Positions 25,885-35,438 of a DNA stretch of 64,000 bases are shown piece by piece. The first letter of the stretch is position 1; each line of letters begins with the position of its first letter. The notes beneath the pieces were generated by a model that worked only from the letters and a program-made list of their open reading frames with translations, did no database searches and had not been told where the DNA came from. The position numbers and the translations under genes were made by a program. Source of the stretch: an uncultured Butyricicoccus sp. (GTDB lineage Bacteria; Bacillota; Clostridia; Oscillospirales; Butyricicoccaceae); the NCBI GenBank assembly GCA_944384745.1, contig CALWUO010000002.1, positions 1 to 64,000 of the forward strand. Direction: 5' to 3'.

Positions 25885-27951
25885 ATGCGAAGTATATTTA
25901 AACGGCTTGCAAGCCAGAAAAAACTTGTATTTCTTATTATAATTTTTCTATTTGTGCAGGCTATATGTGATTTATCACTTCCTAATTACACATCTGCACT
26001 TATTGACACGGGTATTCAAAATAGCGGTATTGAATACGCTGTGCCAACAAAAATAAGTTCTAAAGCATATGATATGATTTCTGCTAATATGAATGAATCG
26101 GAGCTTGAACTTTGGGAAGAAAATTATATCCCAGATGGTGATAATTATATTTTAAATACTAAAGCTGATATAAAAGCTCTTGATAATGCTTTTGCTTATC
26201 CAATCGCACAAACAGTAATGAATATGAGAGGAGTAACAACATCAAGAGAAAGTCTTGATACACTTGGCTCTCAGATAGTACATTCAACTGCTGTTTCATT
26301 TATAAAAGCTGAATATCAAAATCTTGGCATGGATTTAAACTCTATGCAAACCAATTATTTAGTTAAAACGGGCGGTAAGATGCTTGTTATGGCTCTTGGT
26401 ATGGCGATAGCTGCGGTTTTAAGCAGTTTATTAGCTGCAAAAATCGGTGCATCTATCGGTCGTGATTTGCGTGGTAAAATCTTTGAAAAAGTTGTCGGCT
26501 TCTCAGGTGCGGAGTATTCTAAATTTTCAACCGCCTCACTTATAACACGCTCAACAAGTGATGTACAGCAAATACAACTTACACTGACAATGTTACTTAG
26601 AATGGTAGCCTATGCCCCAATCCTTGCAATAGGCGGTATAATTATGGTTTTACGCACACATTCAAATATGGAATGGATTATAGTTTTAGCTGTTATTATA
26701 CTTTTTATACTTGTTGGTACACTTATGGCAATTTCAATGCCAAAATTTAAAAAAATGCAAACTCTTGTTGATAATGTAAATAGAGTTGCTCGTGAAATCT
26801 TAACTGGTCTTTCAGTTATAAGAGCATTTGGCAGAGAAAAAGTAGAAGAAGTTCGCTTTGATAAAGCCAATACTGATTTAACACGTAATATGTTATTTAC
26901 AAGTCGCTCTATGAGCCTTATGATGCCTTGTATGATGTTGCTTATGAATGGTATATCTGTACTTATTGTTTGGACTGCATCACATAAAATAAATTTAGGT
27001 GTAATGGGTGTTGGTGATATGACTGCATTTATAACCTATACTATGATGATTGTTATGAGCTTTTTAATGCTTGCAATGTTAAGCGTTATGCTTCCTAGAG
27101 CTGCTGTTGCAAGTGAACGTATTGATGAAGTCCTTGCAGTAGAACCTACCATTCACAATCCTAAAAATCCTGTAAAACCAGAAAATATAAAGGGTGTTAT
27201 TAGATTTGAAAATGTGTCCTTTAAATACGATAATGACAGCGATAATGTATTGAGCAATATTGATTTTACTGCTGAAACAGGTAAAACAACCGCTATTATT
27301 GGTTCAACTGGTTGCGGCAAGTCCACACTTATAAATCTTATTCCACGTTTTTATGATGTTACTGAAGGAAAAATAACCCTTGATGAAATAGATATTCGTG
27401 AATTTGATTTACATGATTTAAGAAAACAAATAGGTCTTGCACCACAAAAAGGAATATTATTTTCTGGTACTATTGCGTCTAATATTCGCTATGGTGCTGA
27501 AAATGCACCTGATGAAGTTGTATATAAATCGGCTGAAATCGCACAGGCTACCGAATTTATAGACAGTAAACCAACAAAATACCAAAGTCCAATTTCTCAA
27601 GGCGGTACTAATGTATCTGGTGGACAAAAACAACGACTTTCTATCGCTCGTTCTATTGCAAGAAATCCAAAAATTTATATTTTTGATGACACATTCTCTG
27701 CACTTGATTTTAAAACAGATGCTGCACTTAGAAAAGCTCTTGCACCATACACAAAAGATAGTACAGTGTTTATTGTAGCTCAAAGAATTTCAACTATAAT
27801 GTATGCTGACCAAATTCTTGTACTTGATGAAGAAGGCAGACTTGCAGGTAAAGGCACACATAACGAGCTTATGGAGTCTTGTGAAACATATAAGCAAATT
27901 GCAAGAAGTCAGCTTTCTGAAAGCGAACTAAACCAAAAGGAGGGCATGTGA
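25885..27951 (+). CDS. ABC exporter half-transporter with degenerate ATP site
   Basis: 688-residue fusion of a six-helix exporter domain and an ATPase domain. The first extracellular loop is unusually long (about residues 40-145, hydrophilic), as in many Firmicutes heterodimeric exporters. The NBD has Walker A GSTGCGKST and signature VSGGQKQRL. Its Walker B ends Asp-Asp (IFDDTFSALD) instead of Asp-Glu, and the switch His is Gln (VAQRIST). This is the expected pattern of the non-catalytic site in TM287/288- or BmrCD-like heterodimers. Its partner starts 1 nt after its stop. Substrate unknown, possibly a drug or peptide. Confidence 0.93.
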   Translation: MRSIFKRLASQKKLVFLIIIFLFVQAICDLSLPNYTSALIDTGIQNSGIEYAVPTKISSKAYDMISANMNESELELWEENYIPDGDNYILNTKADIKALDNAFAYPIAQTVMNMRGVTTSRESLDTLGSQIVHSTAVSFIKAEYQNLGMDLNSMQTNYLVKTGGKMLVMALGMAIAAVLSSLLAAKIGASIGRDLRGKIFEKVVGFSGAEYSKFSTASLITRSTSDVQQIQLTLTMLLRMVAYAPILAIGGIIMVLRTHSNMEWIIVLAVIILFILVGTLMAISMPKFKKMQTLVDNVNRVAREILTGLSVIRAFGREKVEEVRFDKANTDLTRNMLFTSRSMSLMMPCMMLLMNGISVLIVWTASHKINLGVMGVGDMTAFITYTMMIVMSFLMLAMLSVMLPRAAVASERIDEVLAVEPTIHNPKNPVKPENIKGVIRFENVSFKYDNDSDNVLSNIDFTAETGKTTAIIGSTGCGKSTLINLIPRFYDVTEGKITLDEIDIREFDLHDLRKQIGLAPQKGILFSGTIASNIRYGAENAPDEVVYKSAEIAQATEFIDSKPTKYQSPISQGGTNVSGGQKQRLSIARSIARNPKIYIFDDTFSALDFKTDAALRKALAPYTKDSTVFIVAQRISTIMYADQILVLDEEGRLAGKGTHNELMESCETYKQIARSQLSESELNQKEGM

Positions 27952-27952
27952 T

Positions 27953-29788
27953 ATGGAACATAAACAAAATAATAGACCTGTTAGACATGGCCCTGGAGCT
28001 GGCTTTGTCCCTGGAGAAAAAGCTAAAAATTTTAAAGGCACAATTAAATCATTATTCCATTATATAGGTGCTTATCATCTTGCTTTAGTGCTTGTGGCAT
28101 TATTTGCTATAAGCAGTACAGTTTTTAATATATTTGGCCCTAAAATCTTAGGTAATGCAACAACTGAGTTATCAACTGGTCTTATGGCTCAAATTTCTGG
28201 CACAGGTTCAATAGATTGTTCAGCTATTGGCAAAATACTACTTACAGCACTTGGTTTATATGTTATAAGTGCAATTTTAATGTTTTGTCAAAGCTTTATC
28301 ATGACAGGTATTACCCAGAAAATATGTTATAGAATGAGAAAAGAGATAACCGAAAAAATCGACCGTATGCCAATGAAATATTTTGAAACTAGAACATATG
28401 GTGAAGTGTTATCCAGAATAACAAATGATGTTGACTCACTTGGCACAGGTTTAAATCAAAGTATAACACAGCTTATAACTTCAGTTTCAACTATTATCGG
28501 TGTGCTTGTTATGATGCTTACAATATCCCCTATTATGACACTTATTGCAATTATTTTGCTTCCAATAAGTATAGGGCTTATCGGTACTGTTATCACTTTC
28601 TCACAAAAGTATTTTAGAGCACAGCAAGAGATTTTAGGCGATGTAAACGGTCAAGTTGAAGAAATATATAGCGGTCATCATATTGTTCAAGCTTTTGGTC
28701 AAGAAAAAATGGTTTGTGATAATTTCCATAAAACAAATGATGCACTTTATAACTCTGCATGGAAAAGCCAATTTTTCTCTGGACTTATGCACCCTATTAT
28801 GATTTTTGTAGGCAATCTGGGTTATGTAGGAATTGCTCTTTCTGGTGCATTATTCGCTGCTCGTGGTGTTATATCAATTGGTGATATACAGGCGTTTATT
28901 CAATATACAAGAAACTTCACCCAGCCAATACAACAAATAGCACAAATTACAAATATGCTTCAGTCTATGGCGGCAGCGGCTGAAAGAGTATTCCAATTTT
29001 TAGATGAGGAAGAAGAACAACAACGCTCAGAAAATGACTATCACCCACAAAAAATTACAGGTGATGTTGTGTTTGACCATGTGCGTTTTGGTTATAATCC
29101 AGAACAGGTTATTATAAAAGATTTCTGTGCAAATGTTAAAGCAGGTCAAAAAATAGCTATTGTAGGTCCAACTGGTGCAGGTAAAACCACAATGGTTAAA
29201 TTATTACTGCGTTATTATGATGTCAATAGCGGCAATATTTTGCTTGATGGTCATAATATAAAGGAATATGGCAGACGTGGACTTAGAGATGCCTTTGCTA
29301 TGGTTTTACAAGATACATGGTTATTTGAAGGCACAATTATGGAAAATCTGCGTTATGGCAGAATAGATGCCACTGATGAAGAAGTTATTGCCGCTGCAAA
29401 AGCTGCACATGTACACCATTTTATTAAGACATTGCCAAATGGTTATAATATGATGTTAAACGAGGAAGCGTCTAATATTTCTCAGGGACAAAAGCAATTA
29501 CTCACTATTGCTCGTGCAATTTTGGCAAATAGACCTGTTCTCATTTTAGATGAGGCAACTTCTTCTGTTGACACCAGAACTGAAGTTCAAATACAAGAAG
29601 CTATGGACAACTTAATTAAAGGTAGAACCAGTTTTATTATAGCCCATAGACTTTCAACAATTAAAAATGCTGACCTTATATTGTGCATGAAAGATGGTGA
29701 TATTATAGAGCAAGGAAATCACGAAGAACTTCTTGCTAAAAACGGATTTTATGCAAATCTATATAACAGTCAATTTGAAAAAGCATAA
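27953..29788 (+). CDS. ABC exporter half-transporter with catalytic ATP site
   Basis: 611-residue partner of the preceding exporter half. After a hydrophilic N-terminus of about 35 residues come six membrane helices and an NBD with Walker A GPTGAGKTT, Walker B LILDEATSSVD (catalytic Glu present) and switch His in IAHRLSTI. Its signature is ISQGQKQLL, with Gln in place of the usual Gly, which pairs with the degenerate site of the partner. The two proteins should form one asymmetric exporter under MarR control. A terminator follows immediately. Confidence 0.94.
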   Translation: MEHKQNNRPVRHGPGAGFVPGEKAKNFKGTIKSLFHYIGAYHLALVLVALFAISSTVFNIFGPKILGNATTELSTGLMAQISGTGSIDCSAIGKILLTALGLYVISAILMFCQSFIMTGITQKICYRMRKEITEKIDRMPMKYFETRTYGEVLSRITNDVDSLGTGLNQSITQLITSVSTIIGVLVMMLTISPIMTLIAIILLPISIGLIGTVITFSQKYFRAQQEILGDVNGQVEEIYSGHHIVQAFGQEKMVCDNFHKTNDALYNSAWKSQFFSGLMHPIMIFVGNLGYVGIALSGALFAARGVISIGDIQAFIQYTRNFTQPIQQIAQITNMLQSMAAAAERVFQFLDEEEEQQRSENDYHPQKITGDVVFDHVRFGYNPEQVIIKDFCANVKAGQKIAIVGPTGAGKTTMVKLLLRYYDVNSGNILLDGHNIKEYGRRGLRDAFAMVLQDTWLFEGTIMENLRYGRIDATDEEVIAAAKAAHVHHFIKTLPNGYNMMLNEEASNISQGQKQLLTIARAILANRPVLILDEATSSVDTRTEVQIQEAMDNLIKGRTSFIIAHRLSTIKNADLILCMKDGDIIEQGNHEELLAKNGFYANLYNSQFEKA

Positions 29789-29792
29789 ATTT

Positions 29793-29831
29793 AAATTTCC
29801 CTTGATAGAAATTGTCGAGGGAAATTTTTTT
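29793..29831 (+). terminator. Terminator of the MarR-ABC operon
   Basis: AAATTTCCCT (29793-29802) and AGGGAAATTT (29818-29827) form a perfect 10-bp stem with a 15-nt loop, followed by TTTT. Confidence 0.82.
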
Positions 29832-29884
29832 CTTGAATTTTTGTGCAAAATGTATTATCTTAGATAATATAAATTTTCTTTTAT

Positions 29885-29914
29885 CATGTTACAGTATTAC
29901 ATTATTATAACATG
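29885..29914 (+). repeat. Inverted repeat upstream of the first NSS transporter
   Basis: CATGTTA (29885-29891) and TAACATG (29908-29914) separated by 16 nt, ending 15 bp before the ribosome binding site. Could be an operator or a leader hairpin; no matching regulator is adjacent. Confidence 0.4.
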
Positions 29915-29943
29915 AAATAAAAGTGAAAAAGGAGGCGTTTTGC

Positions 29944-31281
29944 TTGAAAAAGAAACACTTTAGAGATTCATTTGCAAGCCGTTGGGGATTTATCCTTGCA
30001 TGTATTGGCTCTGCGGTAGGTATGGGCAATATCTGGATGTTTCCTATGAGAGTTTCCAAATTTGGTGGAGGTTCATTTCTGCTTGCTTATTTTATCTTTG
30101 TGTTTATACTTGGGTTTTCGGGTGTTATTGGTGAAATGGCATTTGGCAGAGCTACTCGCTCTGGTCCTATTGGTGCTTTTTCAAAAGCAGTTGAATCAAG
30201 GGGTAAAAATCCGAAAATAGGTGCAACTATTGGTGCAATTCCTGTTTTAGGTTCTCTTGCTCTTGCAATAGGCTATTCAGTTGTTATGGGTTGGATTTTA
30301 AGATATCTTATAAGCTCAGTTACTGGTTCTGTTCTAAAACCTAATGATGTTGATGGATTTTCTGCACAGTTTGGTAGTGTTGCAAGTTCTTTTAGTAATA
30401 ATGCATGTGTAATTTTAAGCCTTGTTTTAACATTTTTAATTATGGCTTTTGGCATTGCTTCTGGCATTGAAAAAGTAAATAAATATATGATGCCATTGTT
30501 TTTCTGTTTATTTGTTGGGCTTGCTATTTATATGTTATTTCAGCCCAATGCAATAGATGGCTATAAATATATGTTTAGAATAGACCCTGTCGCTTTAAAA
30601 CAGCCACAAACATGGATTTATGCATTAGGTCAAGCGTTTTTCTCTTTGTCTCTTGCTGGCAATGGCACACTTATTTATGGTTCTTATTTAAAAGATAGTG
30701 AAGATATTATAAACTCTGCATGGAAAGTTGCATTGTTTGATACTATTGCTGCTATGCTTGCCGCTTTAGTTATTATTCCAGCTATGGCAACAGCAGGTCA
30801 ACAATTAAATAATAGTGGTCCTGGACTGATGTTTATTTTCTTGCCTAATTTATTTAAAACCATGCCTGCAAGCAATATTATTGTTATAGTTTTCTTTGCT
30901 GGTGTATTCCTTGCTGGTATCACTTCACTTGTAAATTTATATGAAGCTCCAATAGCTACACTTGAAGAAAAACTAGGACTTGACAGAAAACATGCTGTAC
31001 TTATAATTGCCGCTATTGGTACAGTTACCGCTGTATGTATACAGGGTATTGTTGAAGACTGGATGAACTTTGTATCAATCTATGTATGTCCTCTGGGTGC
31101 TGGTCTTGCTGGCATAATGTTCTACTGGGTATTTGGCGAAAAGTATGTGCGTGAGCAGTTACAAAAAGGTAGGGCTAAACCTATCGGCAAATGGTTAGAA
31201 CCTATGACCCGTTATGTGTTTTGTATTCTAACAATTATTGTTTTTATTCTTGGAATTATAACTCCAGGGGGAATTGGTTAA
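29944..31281 (+). CDS. Sodium-dependent (NSS/SNF family) transporter
   Basis: 445-residue LeuT-fold symporter with about eleven or twelve helices. The unwound TM1 motif is CIGSAVGMGNIWMFPMRVSKFGGGSFLLAY, containing Na+- and substrate-binding residues; TM6 carries GQAFFSLSLAGNGTLIYGSY. Bacterial members take up amino acids, but the substrate is not evident. The start is TTG 29944, 8 nt after AAGGAGG; the upstream GTG 29923 lies before that site. It is convergent with a second NSS gene 42 nt away. Confidence 0.93.
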   Translation: MKKKHFRDSFASRWGFILACIGSAVGMGNIWMFPMRVSKFGGGSFLLAYFIFVFILGFSGVIGEMAFGRATRSGPIGAFSKAVESRGKNPKIGATIGAIPVLGSLALAIGYSVVMGWILRYLISSVTGSVLKPNDVDGFSAQFGSVASSFSNNACVILSLVLTFLIMAFGIASGIEKVNKYMMPLFFCLFVGLAIYMLFQPNAIDGYKYMFRIDPVALKQPQTWIYALGQAFFSLSLAGNGTLIYGSYLKDSEDIINSAWKVALFDTIAAMLAALVIIPAMATAGQQLNNSGPGLMFIFLPNLFKTMPASNIIVIVFFAGVFLAGITSLVNLYEAPIATLEEKLGLDRKHAVLIIAAIGTVTAVCIQGIVEDWMNFVSIYVCPLGAGLAGIMFYWVFGEKYVREQLQKGRAKPIGKWLEPMTRYVFCILTIIVFILGIITPGGIG

Positions 31282-31287
31282 AAATTT

Positions 31288-31326
31288 AAATGCGTGTTGA
31301 ACTCTAAGTCAACACGCACTTTTTTA
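31288..31326. terminator. Bidirectional terminator between convergent NSS genes
   Basis: TGCGTGTTGA (31291-31300) and TCAACACGCA (31309-31318) form a perfect 10-bp stem with T run on the plus side and AAATTTAAA (T-rich on the minus side) before it. Serves both transporters. Confidence 0.85.
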
Positions 31327-32688
31327 TGCACTAAATTTTTGAATATATCCCATTACAAATACAAATAGAACTATAAGAGGTAAAATATAAGTTACATATA
31401 ATCTTATAGCACTTGGGAATTTTAAGCCCTTACCTGAGTCAGCTTCAGTGATAAAATTCTTCCAACCCCAACCATAACGAGAGGTACAGAATAATAAATA
31501 AACCATAGAACCAAGTGGAAGTAAATTATTAGATACAATAAAATCTTCTAAATCTTGAATTGTGCCCATTTTAGGAATGCTAACGCCAAAGCCAAACACA
31601 CATGGAAGTGAAATAATCAATACAACAAATAAGTTTACAATAACTGTTTTCTTTCTATCCCAGCCCCATAAATCCATGCCAAAAGAAATTATATTTTCAA
31701 ATACAGCAATAATTGTTGAAAATGCTGCGAATGACATAAACACAAAGAATAAAGCACCCCAAAGTCTGCCTGCTGGCATTTGGTCAAAGATATTAGGCAG
31801 TGTTACAAAAATAAGTGATGGACCTTGACCTGCATCAACATTAAATGCAGATGCCGCAGGGAAAATAATAAGACCAGCAGTTAATGCAACAAATGTATCA
31901 AGCACACCAATACTTATTGCTTCACCTGTAAGACTTCTATCTTTATCAATATAAGAACCAAAAATAGCAAGTGCACCAATACCAAGTGATAATGTAAAGA
32001 ATGCCTGTCCCATAGCGGCAAAGATAGTTTCCATTAGTCCGCCCTCAGCCTCATAAAGCTTTGCAAAATCAGGCATTAAATAGAATTTCAAACCTTCTGA
32101 TGCACCATCAAGAGTTACAGAACGGAAAACCAGTAAAATCATAATAGCAAGCAATGCAAGCATCATAACTTTATTTACTTTTTCTACACCGTTTTTCAGA
32201 CCTCTTGAGCATACACCAAAACAGATAAGCACGGTTATAACCATCCAAAACAGCATATACAAAGGGTCTGCTAACATATTATTAAATATATTGCCTACTT
32301 GTTCTGGTGTTTTGCCTACAAAATCACCCATAACCATTTTAAAGAAATAAGCTACCATCCAGCCGCCTATTGTGGTATAGTATGCCATAAGCATATAGTT
32401 GCCAAGCATAGCACCATAACTGTATAAATGCCATTTAGTGCCTTTAGGCTCAAGCACATGAAATGAACGTGCGGCTGATTGCTGGCTTGCACGGCCTACT
32501 GAAAACTCCATAACCATAATAGGTAGTCCAAAAAACAGCAAGAATACTAAATAAACTAATACAAACGCAGCACCGCCATATTTACCTGTGATATATGGAA
32601 AACGCCACACATTGCCTAGACCAATAGCACAGCCTGCCGAGATAAGAATAAAACCCAATCTTGAGCCAAACTTTTCTCTTTGTTTCAT
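31324..32688 (-). CDS. Sodium-dependent (NSS/SNF family) transporter
   Basis: 454-residue LeuT-fold protein. TM1 has SAGCAIGLGNVWRFPYITGKYGGAAFVLVY, and the TM6 region is GQAFFTLSLGIGALAIFGSYI. It is clearly a paralogue of the neighbour at 29944 but from a different branch (Cys and Leu-Gly-Asn-Val-Trp-Arg variants), so the pair is not a recent tandem duplication. It starts at ATG 32688 after a plain AAAAGGGG site. That site is complementary over 8 nt to the C-rich loop of the candidate small RNA at 45681-45880. Confidence 0.93.
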   Translation of the reverse strand: MKQREKFGSRLGFILISAGCAIGLGNVWRFPYITGKYGGAAFVLVYLVFLLFFGLPIMVMEFSVGRASQQSAARSFHVLEPKGTKWHLYSYGAMLGNYMLMAYYTTIGGWMVAYFFKMVMGDFVGKTPEQVGNIFNNMLADPLYMLFWMVITVLICFGVCSRGLKNGVEKVNKVMMLALLAIMILLVFRSVTLDGASEGLKFYLMPDFAKLYEAEGGLMETIFAAMGQAFFTLSLGIGALAIFGSYIDKDRSLTGEAISIGVLDTFVALTAGLIIFPAASAFNVDAGQGPSLIFVTLPNIFDQMPAGRLWGALFFVFMSFAAFSTIIAVFENIISFGMDLWGWDRKKTVIVNLFVVLIISLPCVFGFGVSIPKMGTIQDLEDFIVSNNLLPLGSMVYLLFCTSRYGWGWKNFITEADSGKGLKFPSAIRLYVTYILPLIVLFVFVMGYIQKFSA

Positions 32689-32758
32689 TTGTAAAAAAAC
32701 CCCTTTTCGATTTTTGTCGTAATTTTTATTATATCAGACTTTTATATTATAAACAAGT

Positions 32759-32796
32759 AATAAAGACAGACCAATAAAACTTGACCTGTCTTTTTT
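32759..32796 (-). terminator. Terminator after the YfcC-like gene
   Basis: AAAGACAG (32762-32769) and CTGTCTTT (32786-32793) form a stem immediately after the stop codon; on the minus strand TTTATTA follows. Confidence 0.75.
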
Positions 32797-32798
32797 CA

Positions 32799-34334
32799 CT
32801 ATGCGTAATTTATCATTATGCCTGTGCCTAAAATTATAAAACCAATTATAAATATAATTAAAATACATTTCCATTGTGAGCGAATCCATTCACCCCAACT
32901 AACATGTGATATAGCAAGCACACCTATCAATCCACCTGATGTTGGCATAATCAAATGTGATAATCCTGCTCCAAGTTGAAAAGCTAAAACTGAAATTTGT
33001 CTACTTACACCAAGACTTTCTGCAAGTGGTGCCATAATTGGTATAGTAAGTGTGGCTTGTCCTGAGTTATTAGGCACAAAAAAGTTAAACACAAACTGAA
33101 AACCATACATAACCCATGAAGCAAGCACACTAGGCACATAACTCAAAACTCTTACCACCCAATGAAGTAAAGTATTTAATACAGATGCGGCTGTTGGGTC
33201 TATACCCCCAAGCAATAGCACCATACCTTGTGCCATACCTATTGAAATTACAGCACCTAAAAAATCAGCAGCACCAGATTGAAATGCTTTTGGTATATCA
33301 GAGAACTGCATACCATTTAAATTGTAAACTGTACCAATAGAACCAACCACAATAGCCATAGTAAAAAATATGGAAGCTATTTCAAATAAACCATACTCTT
33401 TGAAAGCTATTCCCCATATCATCCATATAAAAGATAACAATGAGGTTATCATAACCAATCTACTACCCACACCATAAGGGGTTTTTCTATCTCTAAGATT
33501 TTTAATTTTACCTCTTAAAAGCGAATCATTTTTATAAGAGATAGCTTTTTTACTGCCTGTGTGTATCTTCCACGCTCTTATTGTAATATATATAATACAT
33601 AAAAATGTTACAATCGCCCATGAAATCATTCTAAAACTTTGACCAGACTCTATTGGAACACCTGCCAATGTTTGAATAATAACCAAATTAGATGATGCTG
33701 TCCAACTAAAAGCTGTACCTATTTGGACTGCACCATAAGTACATATAACACCTGTTATAGCGTCAAAATCCATTGCAATTATCATCGGTATAATAATAAC
33801 AGTTATTGGAATTATATATTCTGTAAATCCAAATAATGCACCGCTTAAAGAGAATATTAAAAACAATACAGGAGGTATAATCATAACATAATCTTCTGTG
33901 CGTTTAACAATACGCAAAATAACTTGGTCTATAACACCTGTTCGCATTAGTATTCCAAAAGAACCGCCTATCACAAGCAAAAATGGTATAAGTCCTACTA
34001 TTCCAGCCGCTTGAGTGCTACCCCTAAGCCCTGCAAACATAACATTCATAACACCAAGCTCTTTATGTGCTGAAACACCAAATAATGGTGCGGGATATAC
34101 CACTTTTTGACCGTCCTCATCAAGTACATAACGGAAACTATTTGCGTCTACCATTTTACTTGATTGCTGAATACCATCAAGCACATAAGAAACTTCTTTA
34201 ACCTCATATCTTCCAAGCGGGACAACACATGTTAAAACCATTGCAAACAAAACCGCCCCAAAGATTACAACAAATGGATGCAGTATCTGTATTATATTTT
34301 TTTTAGGCTTATCTTTTTTATTATTTTCGGTCAT
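32799..34334 (-). CDS. YfcC/DcuC-type (ion transporter superfamily) carrier
   Basis: 511-residue membrane protein with about twelve helices, resembling YfcC and the DcuC-like carriers. Conserved stretches are HPFVVIFGAVLFA with VVPLGRYEV, FLLVIGGSFGILMRTG, LFGFTEYIIPI, FSWTASSNLVI and, late, FFVPNNSGQATLTIPIMAPLAE. The family is thought to move amino or dicarboxylic acids; the substrate is not known here. Start ATG 34334 is chosen because GGGGGTG sits about 6 nt before it. The RBS segment AAAGGGGG is complementary to part of the candidate small RNA. Confidence 0.88.
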   Translation of the reverse strand: MTENNKKDKPKKNIIQILHPFVVIFGAVLFAMVLTCVVPLGRYEVKEVSYVLDGIQQSSKMVDANSFRYVLDEDGQKVVYPAPLFGVSAHKELGVMNVMFAGLRGSTQAAGIVGLIPFLLVIGGSFGILMRTGVIDQVILRIVKRTEDYVMIIPPVLFLIFSLSGALFGFTEYIIPITVIIIPMIIAMDFDAITGVICTYGAVQIGTAFSWTASSNLVIIQTLAGVPIESGQSFRMISWAIVTFLCIIYITIRAWKIHTGSKKAISYKNDSLLRGKIKNLRDRKTPYGVGSRLVMITSLLSFIWMIWGIAFKEYGLFEIASIFFTMAIVVGSIGTVYNLNGMQFSDIPKAFQSGAADFLGAVISIGMAQGMVLLLGGIDPTAASVLNTLLHWVVRVLSYVPSVLASWVMYGFQFVFNFFVPNNSGQATLTIPIMAPLAESLGVSRQISVLAFQLGAGLSHLIMPTSGGLIGVLAISHVSWGEWIRSQWKCILIIFIIGFIILGTGIMINYA

Positions 34335-34385
34335 AAGCTGCACCCCCTTTATTTATATTATCTAATTTTTTATTTTTTTGCAATA

Positions 34386-34418
34386 TAAAAAGCATGGTGA
34401 AATGTTTTTTCACCATGC
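34386..34418 (-). terminator. Terminator after the DsrAB-like gene
   Basis: GCATGGTGAAA (34392-34402) and TTTCACCATGC (34408-34418) form a perfect 11-bp stem followed by TTTTTA on the minus strand. Confidence 0.9.
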
Positions 34419-34424
34419 CTAAAT

Positions 34425-35339
34425 TTATACAATTTCTTTAGCTAAAATTTCCTCTTTACGTTCTATAAGGTCACCATTAAGCAACATGTCAATAGCTTTA
34501 TCTTCTCCAATTCTATCAATCATTGCTGCAAAACGTTCACCTTTTTGACCTTGGTCTTTAAATAATAACATAGCTTTTTCAATCATATCCAAAGCCTGCT
34601 CTTCAGTATAAAGCCCTGGTAGTGGAGTACCATGACGAGTAATTCTGCCCCATCTGCCACCAATATATAATTTATATGCCACTTCCTCAGCATAAATTGC
34701 ATTAAATGGGCATTTGCCTACACAATAACCACAATTATTGCATACACTTGTATCACGTTGCATTTTTTTGTCTACAACTTTCATGCAACCCATACGACAG
34801 AATTTTTCACAGAGCTTACAGCCTTTGCAAAGCTCCTCATGTAGCTTTGGAGGGTGCTGACCTACAATACCAAAATCATTTAAATCAGGTTTTATACAGT
34901 TATTTGGACAACCACCAACAGCAATTTTAAATTTATGAGGTAATCTTACATTTCCCATACCTACATAAAATCTATCATGTACTTTTTGACCCAGTGCTTG
35001 AGTATCATAAAAACCAAATACACAAGTTGTACCTTTACAAGCGGTTACAGGGCGAACCTTTGCACCAGTGCCGCCAGTTGTAAGGTCATATTTAGCAAGC
35101 TCTGCTACTACCTCATCAATTTTATCATAAGGTACACCTGTAAACTCAACAGTCATACGAGTGGTAAACATACATTTTCCATCACCATATTTTGCTGCAA
35201 TTTCGCCTACTGCTTTCATCTGTTCTGCGGTTAATGTTCCATTACCTGTTATAACTCGACATGAAAACATATCAGTATTTCTATTATGCAAGAAACCCAT
35301 AAGTTTTACTCGCATAATATCTTGTTTAGATAGTGCCAT
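34425..35339 (-). CDS. Small siroheme/Fe-S sulfite-nitrite reductase-like protein
   Basis: 304 residues joining a single ferredoxin-like plus sulfite-reductase domain to a two-cluster ferredoxin. The siroheme/[4Fe-4S] motif is split as TACKGTTC and VGGCPNNC (about residues 102-107 and 146-150). The ferredoxin part has CKGCKLCEKFC and CNNCGYCVGKCP. The size and order match AsrC or the small Dsr-like proteins of clostridia and methanogens rather than full assimilatory reductases. No asrA/asrB partner or siroheme gene is adjacent, so the electron donor and substrate are unknown. Nothing similar lies upstream. Confidence 0.88.
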   Translation of the reverse strand: MALSKQDIMRVKLMGFLHNRNTDMFSCRVITGNGTLTAEQMKAVGEIAAKYGDGKCMFTTRMTVEFTGVPYDKIDEVVAELAKYDLTTGGTGAKVRPVTACKGTTCVFGFYDTQALGQKVHDRFYVGMGNVRLPHKFKIAVGGCPNNCIKPDLNDFGIVGQHPPKLHEELCKGCKLCEKFCRMGCMKVVDKKMQRDTSVCNNCGYCVGKCPFNAIYAEEVAYKLYIGGRWGRITRHGTPLPGLYTEEQALDMIEKAMLLFKDQGQKGERFAAMIDRIGEDKAIDMLLNGDLIERKEEILAKEIV

Positions 35340-35438
35340 TTTAAATCCTCCTCAAAGCTTTATAGTATTATACCATAACAATAATTTTAGTTTCTATAAT
35401 TTATCTATAATTATTTATTATGCTTATATTAGAATTTA

